Assembly: GCA_003290165.1 (NCBI GenBank)
Contig: QNQO01002078.1
Coordinates: 62,001 to 126,000 of the forward strand
Direction of reading: 5' to 3'
Source of the DNA: Berberis thunbergii
Taxonomy: Eukaryota; Streptophyta; Magnoliopsida; Ranunculales; Berberidaceae
DNA length: 64,000 bases
Positions 19,787 through 32,200 of this stretch are shown here, piece after piece (the stretch's first letter is position 1; the number at the start of each line of letters is the position of its first letter). The position numbers and the translations under genes were made by a program. The notes below the pieces were generated by a model. It was not told the DNA's origin. It was given only the letters and a program-made list of their open reading frames with translations, and made no database searches.

Positions 19787-21980
19787 CTAGGAAATAGAAC
19801 TCGTAAAGGGATTGATATTGTCGCAAAGCAAAGATGCTGAAGAGTCAGTTGTTGCTTGTGAACTTGCACTAGTTAGAGGCGCAAGAGAAGTTCTCTTCTC
19901 CATAGAGTTGGATAAAAGCATTTGCAGAAAACTGGGCAATGGGGGTGTATCAACATTTAAGACTCCCTCCAAAACATGGACAACGTATCCCATTGATGGC
20001 CTATCCTTCTCATCATCTTGAATGCACCAACATGCGACTTTACAAGCTCTGGCGAGTTCTTCTGCATCGGCATTACCCTCTACCCTGTGGTGTAACAAGC
20101 TAAGAATTTCTTCTGCTTTGTCCATTTTGCTTGCAGCGCGGGCAGGGAAGTAGTTCATCATGTCATCATCATCCATGTCCAAGTTTCGTTTACCTGATAC
20201 AATCTCAAAAAGCATCATTCCATAGCTGTAAACATCTGCCTTTGGTGTAATAGGTACACCTGAAATCCATTCCGGTGCGAAATATCCTCTGGTTCCTCTC
20301 ATAGTTGTTAGAACCCGACTGAAGTCTCGGCCTAGAACCTTGGCTAAACCAAAGTCTCCAACCTTGGGGTTAAATTCAGCATCCAAAAGTATGTTCTCTG
20401 GCTTGATGTCTAAATGTATGATGCAATCTCGACATTTCTCATGGAGATAAGCCAATCCTCGAGCAATTCCTAGGGCAATTTGGTATCTTGTATTCCAATC
20501 TAAAATCTTGGAGTCCATACCAAATAAAAGAGAACCCAAAGAACCATTTGGCAGGTAATCGTAAACCAACAATCTTTTTTACCCTCTGCACAAAATCCTT
20601 GAAGACGAATCAAATTTCCATGCTGAATTAACCCGATGGTATTCACCTCTGCTCGGAATTGCTTCTCATCAGGTGTATAATAACGAAGCTCCTTAACAGC
20701 TACTGCAGTGGAATTTGGTAACCTTCCTTTGTAAACAGTACCAAAACTGCCGCTCCCCAACTCTTCAGAGAAATTGTTTGTTGCAGTTCGCAAGACCTTG
20801 TGTTTAAACGAAACCAAATTTCCAGCAGCCTCGGGCACATGAACAAACACTCTTCTTCTGTATTTCTCAATGAATACAAACAAAATGAGCATGAGACAAA
20901 TGACCATTGCGATGACCAAGAATGTTATTAAACGTCTGTAAGTTTTTCGGTCTGATGCAGCTAAACGAATCTGAATGTTTCTTTCTTGAAAATTTCTATC
21001 AAGTGGTAATTTGTAGGACTTCAACAGGTTACCAAACCACATCAAACAAGTGTTGCCTTCAAAACCTTCAAAACTATATGCAGTACAAGAACAATCGTTC
21101 AAGCAAGCTGATTCGCATTTTGAAATGTCCTCAACAGATATGGTATCATAACTTCCCAACAGTTGAATACTAGGAATCACAACAAATGTATCTATTCCAG
21201 CACTGCACTGCAAAGGGTGTCTTCTTACACACCCACCTGAAAAATTCCTCAAATTCCAGTCTGTCAAAAACTTTGGTTCGAATCCTTGCAAACATGCACA
21301 ACGGGGATATGAAATATGATCACACATACTGAAAGCACCACAATCACATATGCTTCTTGGCTGAGGCCAAAATTCACTCCATGGCTCGACTCCCTCTTGC
21401 TTTGTCGGCCCACTAATTTGTATTAGCAAATCAAAGGAACTAGTCTTGTCGTGCAATTTATAAATAAAACAGTTGTCATTTTGTGCCGTACAACGAACGA
21501 ACTTGTACGCAAAATTGTGAATCTCCCCGTAACTGAATATGTCACGACTTTTACGATGTCGCCCACCACCCCATTCCTCCCATTCCCGCACGGGTTTCTC
21601 ATAAGTATAATACTGGCAATCAAACCAACTGGATTCACTAAGCTTTTGCGAGAATATGGTATCTCTTTTCCCATTACTAGCATCCAACTCGTCAAATTTA
21701 TTATTCAAATCAAAGACCCACGACTGGGATGTCTCATTAAAGCTGAACCAGTTAACAGCAGATGAGTTCAACCAATTTCTGATTACAAGGTCTCCATTGG
21801 TGTCTATAAGCACGGCTTCTGTAGAATTATTGGATTCTAAGGATGAATTTGTGCACCAAACTTTAGTACTAGAATTGAATATCAGTACTAATTCACCATC
21901 TTCTATGTGTTCTTTGCCTTGTACTAGAGGTTTCACCGAGTGTTTAATAACATCATGATGCTGCGTAAGCCAAAATACTC
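19787..21980 (-). pseudogene. G-type lectin S-receptor-like Ser/Thr kinase, N-terminally truncated with one frameshift
   Basis: A plasma-membrane receptor kinase of the S-domain family (closest in layout to the At2g19130 type). In order on the minus strand: the second half of the B-lectin domain (GELVLIFNSS, IDTNGDLVIRN), S-locus/EGF-like Cys cluster (ICDCGAFSMC, CACLQGFEPK), PAN/apple domain (DISKCESACLNDCSCTAYSF), one transmembrane helix (LITFLVIAMVICLMLILFVF), then kinase: GSGSFGTVYKG, VAVKEL, HLDIKPENILL, DFGLAK, RGYFAPEW. Leu replaces Arg before the catalytic Asp, so it is a non-RD kinase. The frame breaks at the T6 run 20575-20580 in the middle of the kinase N-lobe, and one more base restores continuity. 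There is no ATG, signal peptide or first half of the lectin domain. The open frame simply begins after a stop near 21980. The frameshift may be consensus error, but the missing N-terminus is not explained that way. Confidence 0.85.
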
Positions 21981-21981
21981 A

Positions 21982-22553
21982 AAAATAACTGCAAGGATAC
22001 ATTCTAAGAAACTCGTCTTACATTCTTCATTGAGTGTTTAGCAACATCATGATGCTACGAAGGCTTGTATCTAAAACCTGACATCTTTTATATTTAAAGT
22101 TCCAGCAGAACAATGTGTGCCTTGAGGCATGTATTTGCAAACCAAGACATACAAATAAATGATACCACATAAAACTAACAGTAAGGCAGAAACCGTTGAT
22201 TTACTTTAGATTACTAAAGCTCACATGGTTGCATTGTACAAAGCAATCACCATGTCCATAAGGAGTTCCGGAACAAAAGACCGTCAACAATTCTATGATG
22301 ATATTGATACAAAACAGTTGTAACAGCAAAAACAGAGAATCAAATCAAATGAAAATACCGGAAGCTCACAGTTTCATTCTCAAATCTGCCTCATTGGCTG
22401 TTTTCCTTTGATGATTCTAAGACACACAGGGCAATGAGCTAATTCTATAAACCATCAAAATTCACCATTCATTAACTATATTGCAGAACAACCCACCTCT
22501 ACGTTTGAAAAATACATCATCAGTGCCTCTCCCATCTAATTAGATATCTATAA
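21982..22553. other. Intergenic; partial direct repeat with the receptor kinase edge
   Basis: GAGTGTTTAGCAACATCATG at 22032-22051 is a copy of GAGTGTTTAATAACATCATG at 21938-21957. The right part is presumably the 3' untranslated region of the bL19 gene. No other feature. Confidence 0.5.
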
Positions 22554-25500
22554 CTAACGCTTCTTAAGCGCATTCATTCGGTCTCTGAGATAGTAAAGCT
22601 TAGCCCTTCTGACGCTCTTCCTCTCCAACACCTTTACTTCTTTTATGTTTGGAGAGTATCTGTAATCACAAAACAGGCAATTCAAGTGCATCAACAAATT
22701 GACGACTTAAAATCGCAACAGAAACCACATCATTCACCAGCTTAACAGTGCACAAATGAAGAAAAAATATAAGTTAGTCCAAAAACTGAACTAATTAATT
22801 TGATTCAAACCCCTTAAGTTCTAGTATGATAGTCAAAACAGGACACAAAGAAGAGCCTTGGCCCTTTTATAAGAAGAGCAAAACTGTAAAATACTAAAAG
22901 AAAAATGTAGTGTGGTATGAAGTTGGTGTGCAACTCACATCATAAAAAATTTTAATTCAAAAAGAAGTCTGAATTAGAAGATAATCCTATACTGTTCTAT
23001 TTCACAAATTTGATGATGATTAAAAGTGATCTGTAGTCTGTACATTAAACAAAACATAATAGACTGAAAATTTGAATGGCCCTCACATATCAGAGATATT
23101 TGAGAGAGCAGACACAATCTTAACAATTGAAAATGATAAATCATCACCAGCAAGGAACAAGTCCTTTGGATGATCAAGATGAATATTCTATCACTTTATT
23201 TTAAATAGTTATTAAGATCATATTGATAAGTACAGAATTTTAAATGTTAGATGTTTGGAAACCTAACAGTTATTCTTTGACCCCATATCCCTGGCAGGCC
23301 ACCATAGACGTGCTCATTGTATTCGTGAATATCAAATTTACTTATGTTTTTTTGTTTATTTATAGACATGGAAGGCTAATAACATCGAGAAATATATAAT
23401 AACCAACTTGCTCTAAATTTTGCATACAATTTGCAGAATGATGGTTATTTATTAGCATAAATTTCAATTATATATTCGTCAAAATTAAAGATTATTTCTG
23501 AAAGTTTATTTATTAGATTAGTTTTCTGATCAAACATCTAACTGCATTCATTGCCTGCTTGTCTAGAAAAACACGCAAATATAAAGCTTGGAAACTGAAA
23601 TAGACTGCACATTTCAGTATTAGCATCTACATATTTACTTACAGAGGGAAAACAGATTCCACCCCAACCCCAGCTACCAGCCTCCTCACTCTAAATGTGG
23701 AGTGTAGACCAGCATTCCGCCTCGCAATAACAATGCCTTTCAAAGTTGAAACTCGCCGCTTGTTTTCAGGCACTTCCTGTACATTTCAGGGTCAATCTAG
23801 GAACAAAAAGTTCACAGAATTTTTGAAAAATAACTTTCCACCCTCAATAAAACATACAACATTATACCACTTTGAGTTGAATAATATAACCGGGTTGTAT
23901 ATCAGGGATCTCCCTATGTGCCTTCACGTCCTCTACTGCTTCCTTATCTAAAATCTGTGAAAAGGAGAAATATTTTAACATCAAGAGAGATATAAATGAA
24001 GACTGATCATTCAAAGATCTTAAGATAGAATGCTATACCTTCATTATATTTCTGGCTGTTTTATCAAGCCTCTTAAATTTGATGCGTGGAGGAGTGACAT
24101 CTGGTATGACGTTTGAGGATTCCTCAGAATTGACTGTCGTAATCCATCTTTTGGTGAAATTACGCCCAACCATACCCTCCTTAAACATACTTGGCCCATG
24201 GCCACTACTAAAGTATGGCACTTGAGGTATCCCATTATAATAAGTTGAAAACAACTGTGCTTGGCAACCAAAGTTGTTTCCCTGAAACGTGTCAAAGATA
24301 ATTTACAAGGGCCTACAAAATGTTACAAATACACAAGAAATTGAGTCTTGTACTCCCGAGTCCCGACTCCCAAGACACATTCATAATTATTTGAGAATGA
24401 TGATTACAGCGGCATAGCATTTTCATCGATGTAACGACAAACAATTAATTATAAATACCAAGTACGCACCAGTTTAATTAACCACTGAGAAATTCGAGGA
24501 AGATGACCAAGAGAAGAAAAGTTGATGTGGGTTAGACACATAGTCCGATTGATGGGGATGAGAACACATGCAGTTGGATGGAGTGTAGCAAAGGAAGGAT
24601 GTATTCGGCTCTCACAGATATATTTGTGGTGTTCCGCATAGTTTTCAACATTCAAAATAAATCTCAAAAACATGCCTAAATGCCACTACAACTTTCTAAC
24701 ATCAACAAGCTACTTTGAGTTTCCAAAATGGCCCTTAAATCTCCAACGTGGAAAGGCCTTACAAACACATGGCAAGACCCCCAATGGTCTTCTGCACTTC
24801 CAACCTTTGTTTCACTTCCTGTATGCTAAACCCAGGAAAATGTAACCTTCAAGTTTATTTGTTATGAAGAATGTCGTTGGACTTGTTTCAAATCAAAGTA
24901 AAAAAAATAAAGTCCAAGAGATGTGAATGCCAATGTCTCCCAAACAATCCCCTTATTACCACATCACCTATTACCCATGTAACAAAGACAATTGATTTTT
25001 CAAGCACATGTTGGACACTCCATGTTAGGATCATCAACTCGTTTACATATATTTCAAAGGGTCCAATTCTTTGTGCGTGATAAGTATATTTTACTGGACT
25101 CCTCATGGGAAGATGTTTGCAAAAAACGTAATGCATAGTATGTGAGGGGAGAAAAAAACTTCAGTTCTCTAGAAGTAAAAAATTATAACTAGTAAAAGTT
25201 GGACTGCAAAATCATGAGGTCAAGATATGTATGACACTGTTGGCTAAGAATGCGACGGAATTAGATTGGATAAGTGGTTAACTGACAGTCTGACACTTGG
25301 TGATCCCGAGAGGTCAAACTTTTGGACAATTCTAACGAGTCAGATTGTGTGAAACAGATTTATAGTTTTATGAAAACTCCTATTTTGAGAATGTTTTCTT
25401 ACTGAATTTTCCTATCGCACAACCTTAGACTTTTGAGAGAAGAAAAGGTTTTCATAAACGTTTTGGATTCTCCTCTTCATCTCTTCTTCACAGTGAAGAC

Positions 25501-26639
25501 TTCTTGTTGTGAGCACTTTCCATTAATGTACATCAAACCTTGTGTGGTTCATGTTCTTCTACTGTGGGAATAGCATGCACGATGTGAAAAAAGCGTGTAA
25601 GGCACTGAGCCATAATGATGTAAGATGCAAATTTGTGCTGACATGAAATGTTCTTCCACCTTAATCACCTACTTTGTTCAATGTATTAGAGTAGATAATC
25701 CAAATCCTGTAGACAACATCTGGTTTTGGGTTTCATTTCGCCTATTTCTAAGTCCATCATTGCTGATAGTGGTGTACTTATTAGAGTAGATAATAGCAGA
25801 GATAAACATAAATCAAGAAGAAACAACGTGTTCATAGACGTAAGCTATTATTTTAACAGTGCTTACTACTTCTGTTAGCCTGTATCTCTGAAACAAAAAA
25901 GAGCATTCTTAGAAAGAATCCAGAACTGTGACAACTCCACCAGTGGCGATAACTAACAATGTTGTGCTTTGATGATTAAACCAACATCTATCCAATTAAA
26001 TTAAAAAATAAATAAATAACTCCTATATGCATCATAAACCCAACTAGGAACTGTTTTTTAGCCATAGATAGAGTTTTGGAAAAGGACTGCATCATAAACC
26101 CACCAAAATTTTGCCACAAGAGGAAAAATACAACCAAAAAACTTGATTCTATCAACTCTTAAGAAATGCAAGACTTATACATTAGCGCGTATTTGAAACC
26201 CCCAAGCATCTATATCCCAAATGCATTAGGCTAGACTATCAGTACAAAACTGAAGAAAAATAAGACCTTGACTTCACTTCTACATGGACACCACAAAGGA
26301 GTATGTAGGATAATACAACTTTATCCATCAAAGTTGCATAAATGTACAGCTTTTAGCTATGAACATTAACCATGATTGAAAAAACCCTTGCAACTCTTAG
26401 ATACCATAAGCTTAACAATGAGCCATCTTTAAATTGGCACTATGGGGTTTTTTAAAAATCCAAACTTGAAATGAAACGGTAAGTAAGAAACATACCCATT
26501 GAACTGAAGATTGAGAAATGCAATTGGGTGGAGACTGGAACAGAGATCTCTTGACAGACCCAACTGAGAACTGATTTATAGCCACGCATAGGGTTTTGTA
26601 GAGGGATTGCATCCTGAACCCACCACAATTCTGCACCAT
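22554..26639 (-). CDS. Organellar large-subunit ribosomal protein bL19 (probably mitochondrial), five coding exons, 237 aa
   Basis: Structural protein of the bacterial-type large ribosomal subunit. Exons on the minus strand: 26639-26496, 24281-24039, 23954-23868, 23776-23643, 22659-22554, all with GT-AG borders, total 714 nt divisible by three. The core [67 protein letters not shown], and the end [18 protein letters not shown] are standard bL19 signatures. The first about 110 residues are an organelle presequence plus a plant-specific stretch. Its Arg, Ser and Phe content ([20 protein letters not shown]) looks mitochondrial. Start: ATG at 26639 or in-frame ATG at 26612. The latter may be the true one because GGTGCAG just after the first ATG would serve as an acceptor for an upstream leader exon. 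No frameshift here. Confidence 0.93.
26035..26125 (-). repeat. Degenerate duplicate of the bL19 first coding exon
   Basis: About 85 bases (CCCAACTAGGAACTG through GACTGCATCATAAACCCACC) match the exon-1 sequence at 26549-26633 (CCCAACTGAGAACTG, GATTGCATCCTGAACCCACC) with roughly one difference in six. It lies within intron 1, on the same strand as the exon. It cannot be spliced usefully as it stands. Confidence 0.75.
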
Positions 26640-28010
26640 TAGAGGAGAATTTGGATAAAAAACAGAGATTGAGAGAAACTACTAGTAAACTCATCGCGGT
26701 GAAGACTCTGTGAGTTGTAATAGAGCAAACTAAACCAAATGAAACAAAACAAACATTTATCACAACAACAACAATTAAATTTGAAGCTTCTTTTTCAAAA
26801 AAATATGAAGGAAAAGAAAACAAGTAAAATTCAAAATATGCATACTCGCCAATTTCAAAAGAACAAAAAGATGATATCTTCTACTCGCTCAAAGCGCAAC
26901 AGGTCTGTAATCCTATAAGAGGGGAAAGAAAAACTGGGAATCTTTCTTCCAAAACCAAGTGAAATTATAAAGTTGGGCGTCATAATAAATATTGAACATG
27001 CATTATATATCAATAAATGAAGGGAGGAGCTCATCCCCCAAACGAAATCTTATTTTGCTTGAGTAAACAATTACACCCTGAACCCAAAGGAAAGACAACA
27101 GATTTAACAAACACCAACTAACCCGAAGAGAAGTTCTTCGCCTATGAAGTAATTTGCAAAGAAGATTGAGAGATTTAGATCTCTTTCTCCTCTTCTCTCT
27201 TCTTTTATCTTCCTTTTTGAATCTCAGAAACACGAATTTTTTTTCCTCCCCCCTTTTACTCGAATATCAAAGACAAATATGATTATCTAAGTCAAGGAAA
27301 AAGAAAGTTTCATACCTATGTAACAGGACATGGGTGAAAATGTGGCACCTAAGGTCACCTTAGTCGCCAACTATTGCTAAAGAGCGCCATTTCTAACATC
27401 AAAATGTATCCTTTACAACTCTAAAGCAAAGAATGGACTTTTTTTTTACAGACAGAAGGAGGTTCTCTTAAAGCTTTAATACAAGTTAGGATAGAGATAT
27501 ATCTCAGTCACCTCCACATTACAGATAGTTCACTCAACCGAAGCAAAATATTTCTCTCTCTATAGTACCACCCCCATTCATATGATATGGATCTTCTCAA
27601 AATTTCCTAGCTTAGTTTTTCCTAAAAAAAAAAATCTAAAATTTCCCTCATGAGTGTAGATTGCATTGCACGAATACGGAATTCTAAGTGAATTTACATT
27701 GTTCAGAATCAAGAAACCCATACTTCACACCCATACACACCTCAGAAATCAGAATTACTTATAAAAAAAAAAATCAATCGAGAATAAGTAACGAAGTCAT
27801 AAACATCAGATTAGTTTCAAAATAATAAGGAAATTATAAGACACAAACACTAAGCGAGCAATCAAAATCGACTTAACCCCTCTACACGAGAGAGGGAGGG
27901 AACACTCGTTCTTAAACCTTTCTTTACACCCCCAAAACCCAAAACCCTTGTTGATAAAGTTGGAAACAGTCGAACAAAGCCAAACCCAAATAGAGTCTCG
28001 ATGTTTACCT
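26640..28010. other. Probable 5' leader intron of the bL19 gene
   Basis: No coding sequence. Contains a pyrimidine/purine-rich patch near 27170-27215. The boundaries are inferred from the donor-like GTAAAC (28010-28005 on the minus strand) and the acceptor-like GGTGCAG before 26633. Confidence 0.35.
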
Positions 28011-28135
28011 CTCAATGGCGACCTCAAGTTCCAATCTTTCCTGTTTCTTCAACGTCTTCGTCTTTTCTTCTCCGGAGTGTTCAACAAATTAGAAGAGAGG
28101 GAGGGAGAGGGGCGTAGCCTATGAGAGAGCACCCA
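28011..28135 (-). promoter_or_regulatory. Candidate 5' untranslated exon and transcription start of the bL19 gene
   Basis: On the minus strand a CT-rich leader (CCCCTCTCCCTCCCTCTCTT) is followed by about 80 bases and a splice donor GAGAG|GTAAAC, the usual look of a plant leader exon. No TATA box is obvious. Inference only. Confidence 0.35.
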
Positions 28136-29243
28136 AGTTTAATGGGGGGCTGGGTCTTTTAGATGAGGGCCACCACATCCAACAAGTTATGCTATTTGAG
28201 CCACCACATGGGGTCGTGATGGCCACCACGGCGAATACACTTCACCGAGTGAAGCATAACGTATTTGGATATAAACTATGTGTCTGTATGGTTGTACGGA
28301 AAATAGTTATGAAAATTGTGGCCTTCTCCTCGAACTTGAATTCCCATGAGTAATGAGAAAAACGGTCTTATGAAGAATCTATGACTAACTAAGTTCACGT
28401 GTTAGACATCATTCGCGGTAAGCTATGTTAGAAATGTAAACGTAAGATGGTGGTGCCCTGATGTTTACATCACATCTTACGAGGGCATGCACCCATAACA
28501 AATTGACATATTTTCCATGGGGTTGTTGATTATAGGTGCTGTAAAATTTGTTGTTTAGCATTCCGTTTGTAGAAGCAAACATTTGTTCATGCTTTTTAGT
28601 CAGAACTTTTTTACCTCTCACTAAACCTCTCTAATAGTTGACTATGTCCAATGACTTGAATAACTTACAAGTTGCGACACAAACTTTAGTAGTCGTTTGG
28701 CGAGAGGTTTGCTGGGAGTGTTTAAAATTCGAAGAATGTTGATCCCTCTTCGCAAGACATCACTGCAGGTGGTCCTCCAGTTAGAAACCATTCTCAAAGC
28801 CATTCAACGGCTAATTCAATAAATTCGAGCCGGTACAGAAAAAAAACACTCAATTGCACCGCAACCATTCAGCAACAGAACTTCACATTGCTCTCTTACC
28901 CTGTCATATTCTGCCTGAAGAATCAACCAATATACATATAGTAGGATAAATCTCAAATATTGAAACCTAATGTCAACAAAAGCTTAAAGAACTTCACACC
29001 ATTCCTACAACAATAAAATCACTGTAACAATAGCTAATCAGACAGTTTTATTGTTCTGAGTATAAACATTGGTGATGGCATTTTCTTTCCCTTCCTGCCT
29101 CTTGTTGCTCGATCACCAAAAGTTTCAATTCCGAAATCATGAGAGTTTCTGTTTTTCCATCTTCTTTAACAATTCAAAAAATGGGAATGAGTATCAGCAA
29201 TTCACCAAATGCCACAAGCCAGTTGACAGCATCCATCTTTCTC
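28136..29243. other. Intergenic region between RPN13 and bL19
   Basis: No gene. A small hairpin CGTAAGATG..CATCTTACG spans 28440-28480. RPN13 3' untranslated sequence occupies the right part. Confidence 0.45.
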
Positions 29244-32200
29244 CTAATGGCTTTCATCCATTGCGACGTCCTTGTTCTCATCTTGCCTGGTCCCTATTTC
29301 ATCAGATCCGGATACTTTGTCAACGGAATCATCTAGCGCCTCAAGGAAAGATAGCACACTCAACTTATCTGCAAACAAGGATAATATTGTTACAATACAT
29401 CAATGTCAGACTTAAGACAACTCATGGACATAAATCTTCAATTCAACTTGCAACACCAAAACCACTCAAAATACATGAAATAGACTGAAACTCCTAAAAC
29501 AAGACTAGTTTCATTCAAAACTCGAGCTCTAGAGATCTCTAATTACTCACATTTACTTGGGTCAATCCCGAATTGAGACAAATCTATCTGTCCTGTTCGC
29601 AAAACCTATACAAAAATAGATAATAAAAGTCTGTCAGGATGAATGGTTACTTGGAAGGGAAATCCAATTCAGCACAAAGTTCAAACGTCTCACATAAGTA
29701 AACGCCTCTACTTGCTGACGAAAAGGAGGACTTTGCAACAATTCCATCAGATCCTCGGGAGTCCATGGACCCTGCAATGTAATAACCACTAGTCAACCGA
29801 AAGCTCCACAGTGTTGTGGGCAGGTTATTTTGACAGACATTTTAACATTTGACACACTCACAAGTTACCTTTTGTGACGATGATCTCTCTATTATGGACA
29901 TTATCGTCACGAGAAAAAAAAATTTGTTTGACATTTTTATTCATATCGAACAATGATATGGAAATTTAAAAATGTAACCATTTACCTACCATCCATTTTA
30001 TTCAATTTTTAATATAACAGCATTTGATTTGATATTATTGATTATGTTGTAAGGAAGTGAATTTTGTGAGGATGATTGTCATGACAGGAAGATTTTTACA
30101 GAAAAATCATCCGCAGATCCCACATAAGTGTTATAGCGTCGGTCCAAAATGGGTTAACTGAACCATATATAAAACACTAAGTGCCTCCACTCTCTAAGTG
30201 GTAAATTACATACATTGCGAGTAAATTACACCACTCTAATATTTTAAATACAGTGTTAAGGAGTTAAGTTGAAGATCCTAACCACCCCTCTTTCCTAATA
30301 AAGAATGTAGATTTGCAACATAAAACAGAATTAATTAGAGTGTTGAAAGTTCCTTACCTCCGGCAAGTATGATGCTAGTCGTTGTTCCAATGGAAGTGTT
30401 TCAATTAAGGGCAAGATCAACTCAGGTTTCAGAATGTCTCCCAATCCCAAACCTTTAAGAGAAATAAAGTATGAAAATCTTGTAAGAAAAGAATTCTGGA
30501 AGTATAGTTTACAAGGAAAACCAAGTCCATCAGTCTGCATTTCTTTAAGACTTGTTCACAAGAATGGAAATACATATTGCCTTTTTTAAGGGACCTAATC
30601 CAGCTTTCCTAGGCCAAAAATGTCTGGATAAGATTATCATTCCTAACCCCTTGTATAGCAGGTGCACATGAACACGTTTGGTTTGGTTAGGAACATAGGA
30701 CTGTTAGGTATCGGGGGATCATCTCAGATATATTTTGACGTTTGACTCCATGAAATTTTACTCCAACCGGACTGTCAGTTGGTCAGACGATGTGGTTAAA
30801 TGTTACTACCAAATTGGCACACTATTTTACAATCCACCCAATGAAATCTATATTACGTGTTATTGAAAGTCACAAAAGTTACCTCCATCTGGATCTTCAG
30901 CAGCATCTACAAGATGAGACATTCAATAATTTTGTGTTAGAGCACAGAATAAAAAGAAATCAGACACCTTCAGAACCAAAAGTAATAATAAATAATACCT
31001 GCAGGTCCAATGCTACTTAATATTCTCTGCAGATCTGCCAGTTTTACCGGTCCAGATGAAGAAGATACATCACCAGTTACTTCTGCCCCAGGTTTGGACC
31101 AATCAAGTTTGCTGCCCTGAACACATGAGGCAAACAGTTCTCAACAAAGAGAAAACTAACAACAAAAATGTCAAAGAATGTCAACAAAAAAGATTCAGAC
31201 AAAAAATTATGGCTTCACAGGCTCTTCGGATTTTTTTAACAATTAAGAGAGAACGGTTGTTTTGGATGTGTTTCACATGCATGCAACACTGTCCAAACTG
31301 TATGGATAGAGAAGATTTAGCAGGGTTTGAAAACAGCCAGAAGCATTTCAAACATTCCTTTTTATGATAACTCTCCACATGTATTCATATCAGTCTATGA
31401 TGTCCAAATATCCAAAAAGTAATAGTCATCCAGATATATAGTTTTCCCTGTGACTATCAGGGATCAGGTGCTCCTTGTGATATTTCGGCATGTGACACAT
31501 TTTAATTGGAAATTATCTGGATGTTAAATGACAATGGGTGATGTTAAATGACAATGGGTGGTTGATTCTTTACTCGCAATTTGGCATTGGAAGTATGTCA
31601 TGTCGCAGCATTAAGAGAACTCGAGATCAAAGTTATAAAAAGAACTTACCGATAACAACATTTAAAGCTGAATTTGCCCACTAACTCTTCCAGATAGAAT
31701 TGTCAATAAGCACCGTCTTAAACCAACTTTAGATTAATTTCAAATTATTGATTTGATACAAAGACGAACAACGATTCTAATGGAATACGAGTATGAATTA
31801 GAATTTATCTGCATTCCCTCTCTAACGTTTCATTCATTCAAATGACAATCCAGTTCCTTTTAAGTGTCTCAAAATTTATTTATGAAGTGAACCTTTATTG
31901 TTCATAACATGTGACTCAAACTACAGTCAAGCCAATTGTCCTGTATTGTTCGTAACATGTGACTCACACCAAAGTCAAGCCAATTGTTTACATCCAATGA
32001 TCCGAACCCAAAATCAACTGCCTGAAGCTTATAGGAGTCAAGTAATAACTCACACATCAGCATTAACAAATGTTGCAGAGGCGATAATATACGCACAAAT
32101 TCACCATAAGAAATTATGGTTAGTTCTTAGATAAGAACAACCCACTCTATATCTTAATGAGGAAAGCATCTTCTAGATTTATTTTTCGTCTCTCCACTTT

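Noticed and set aside
28440..28480. Hairpin CGTAAGATG...CATCTTACG as a microRNA precursor
   Set aside because: The stem is too short and broken, and there is no evidence of a mature sequence.
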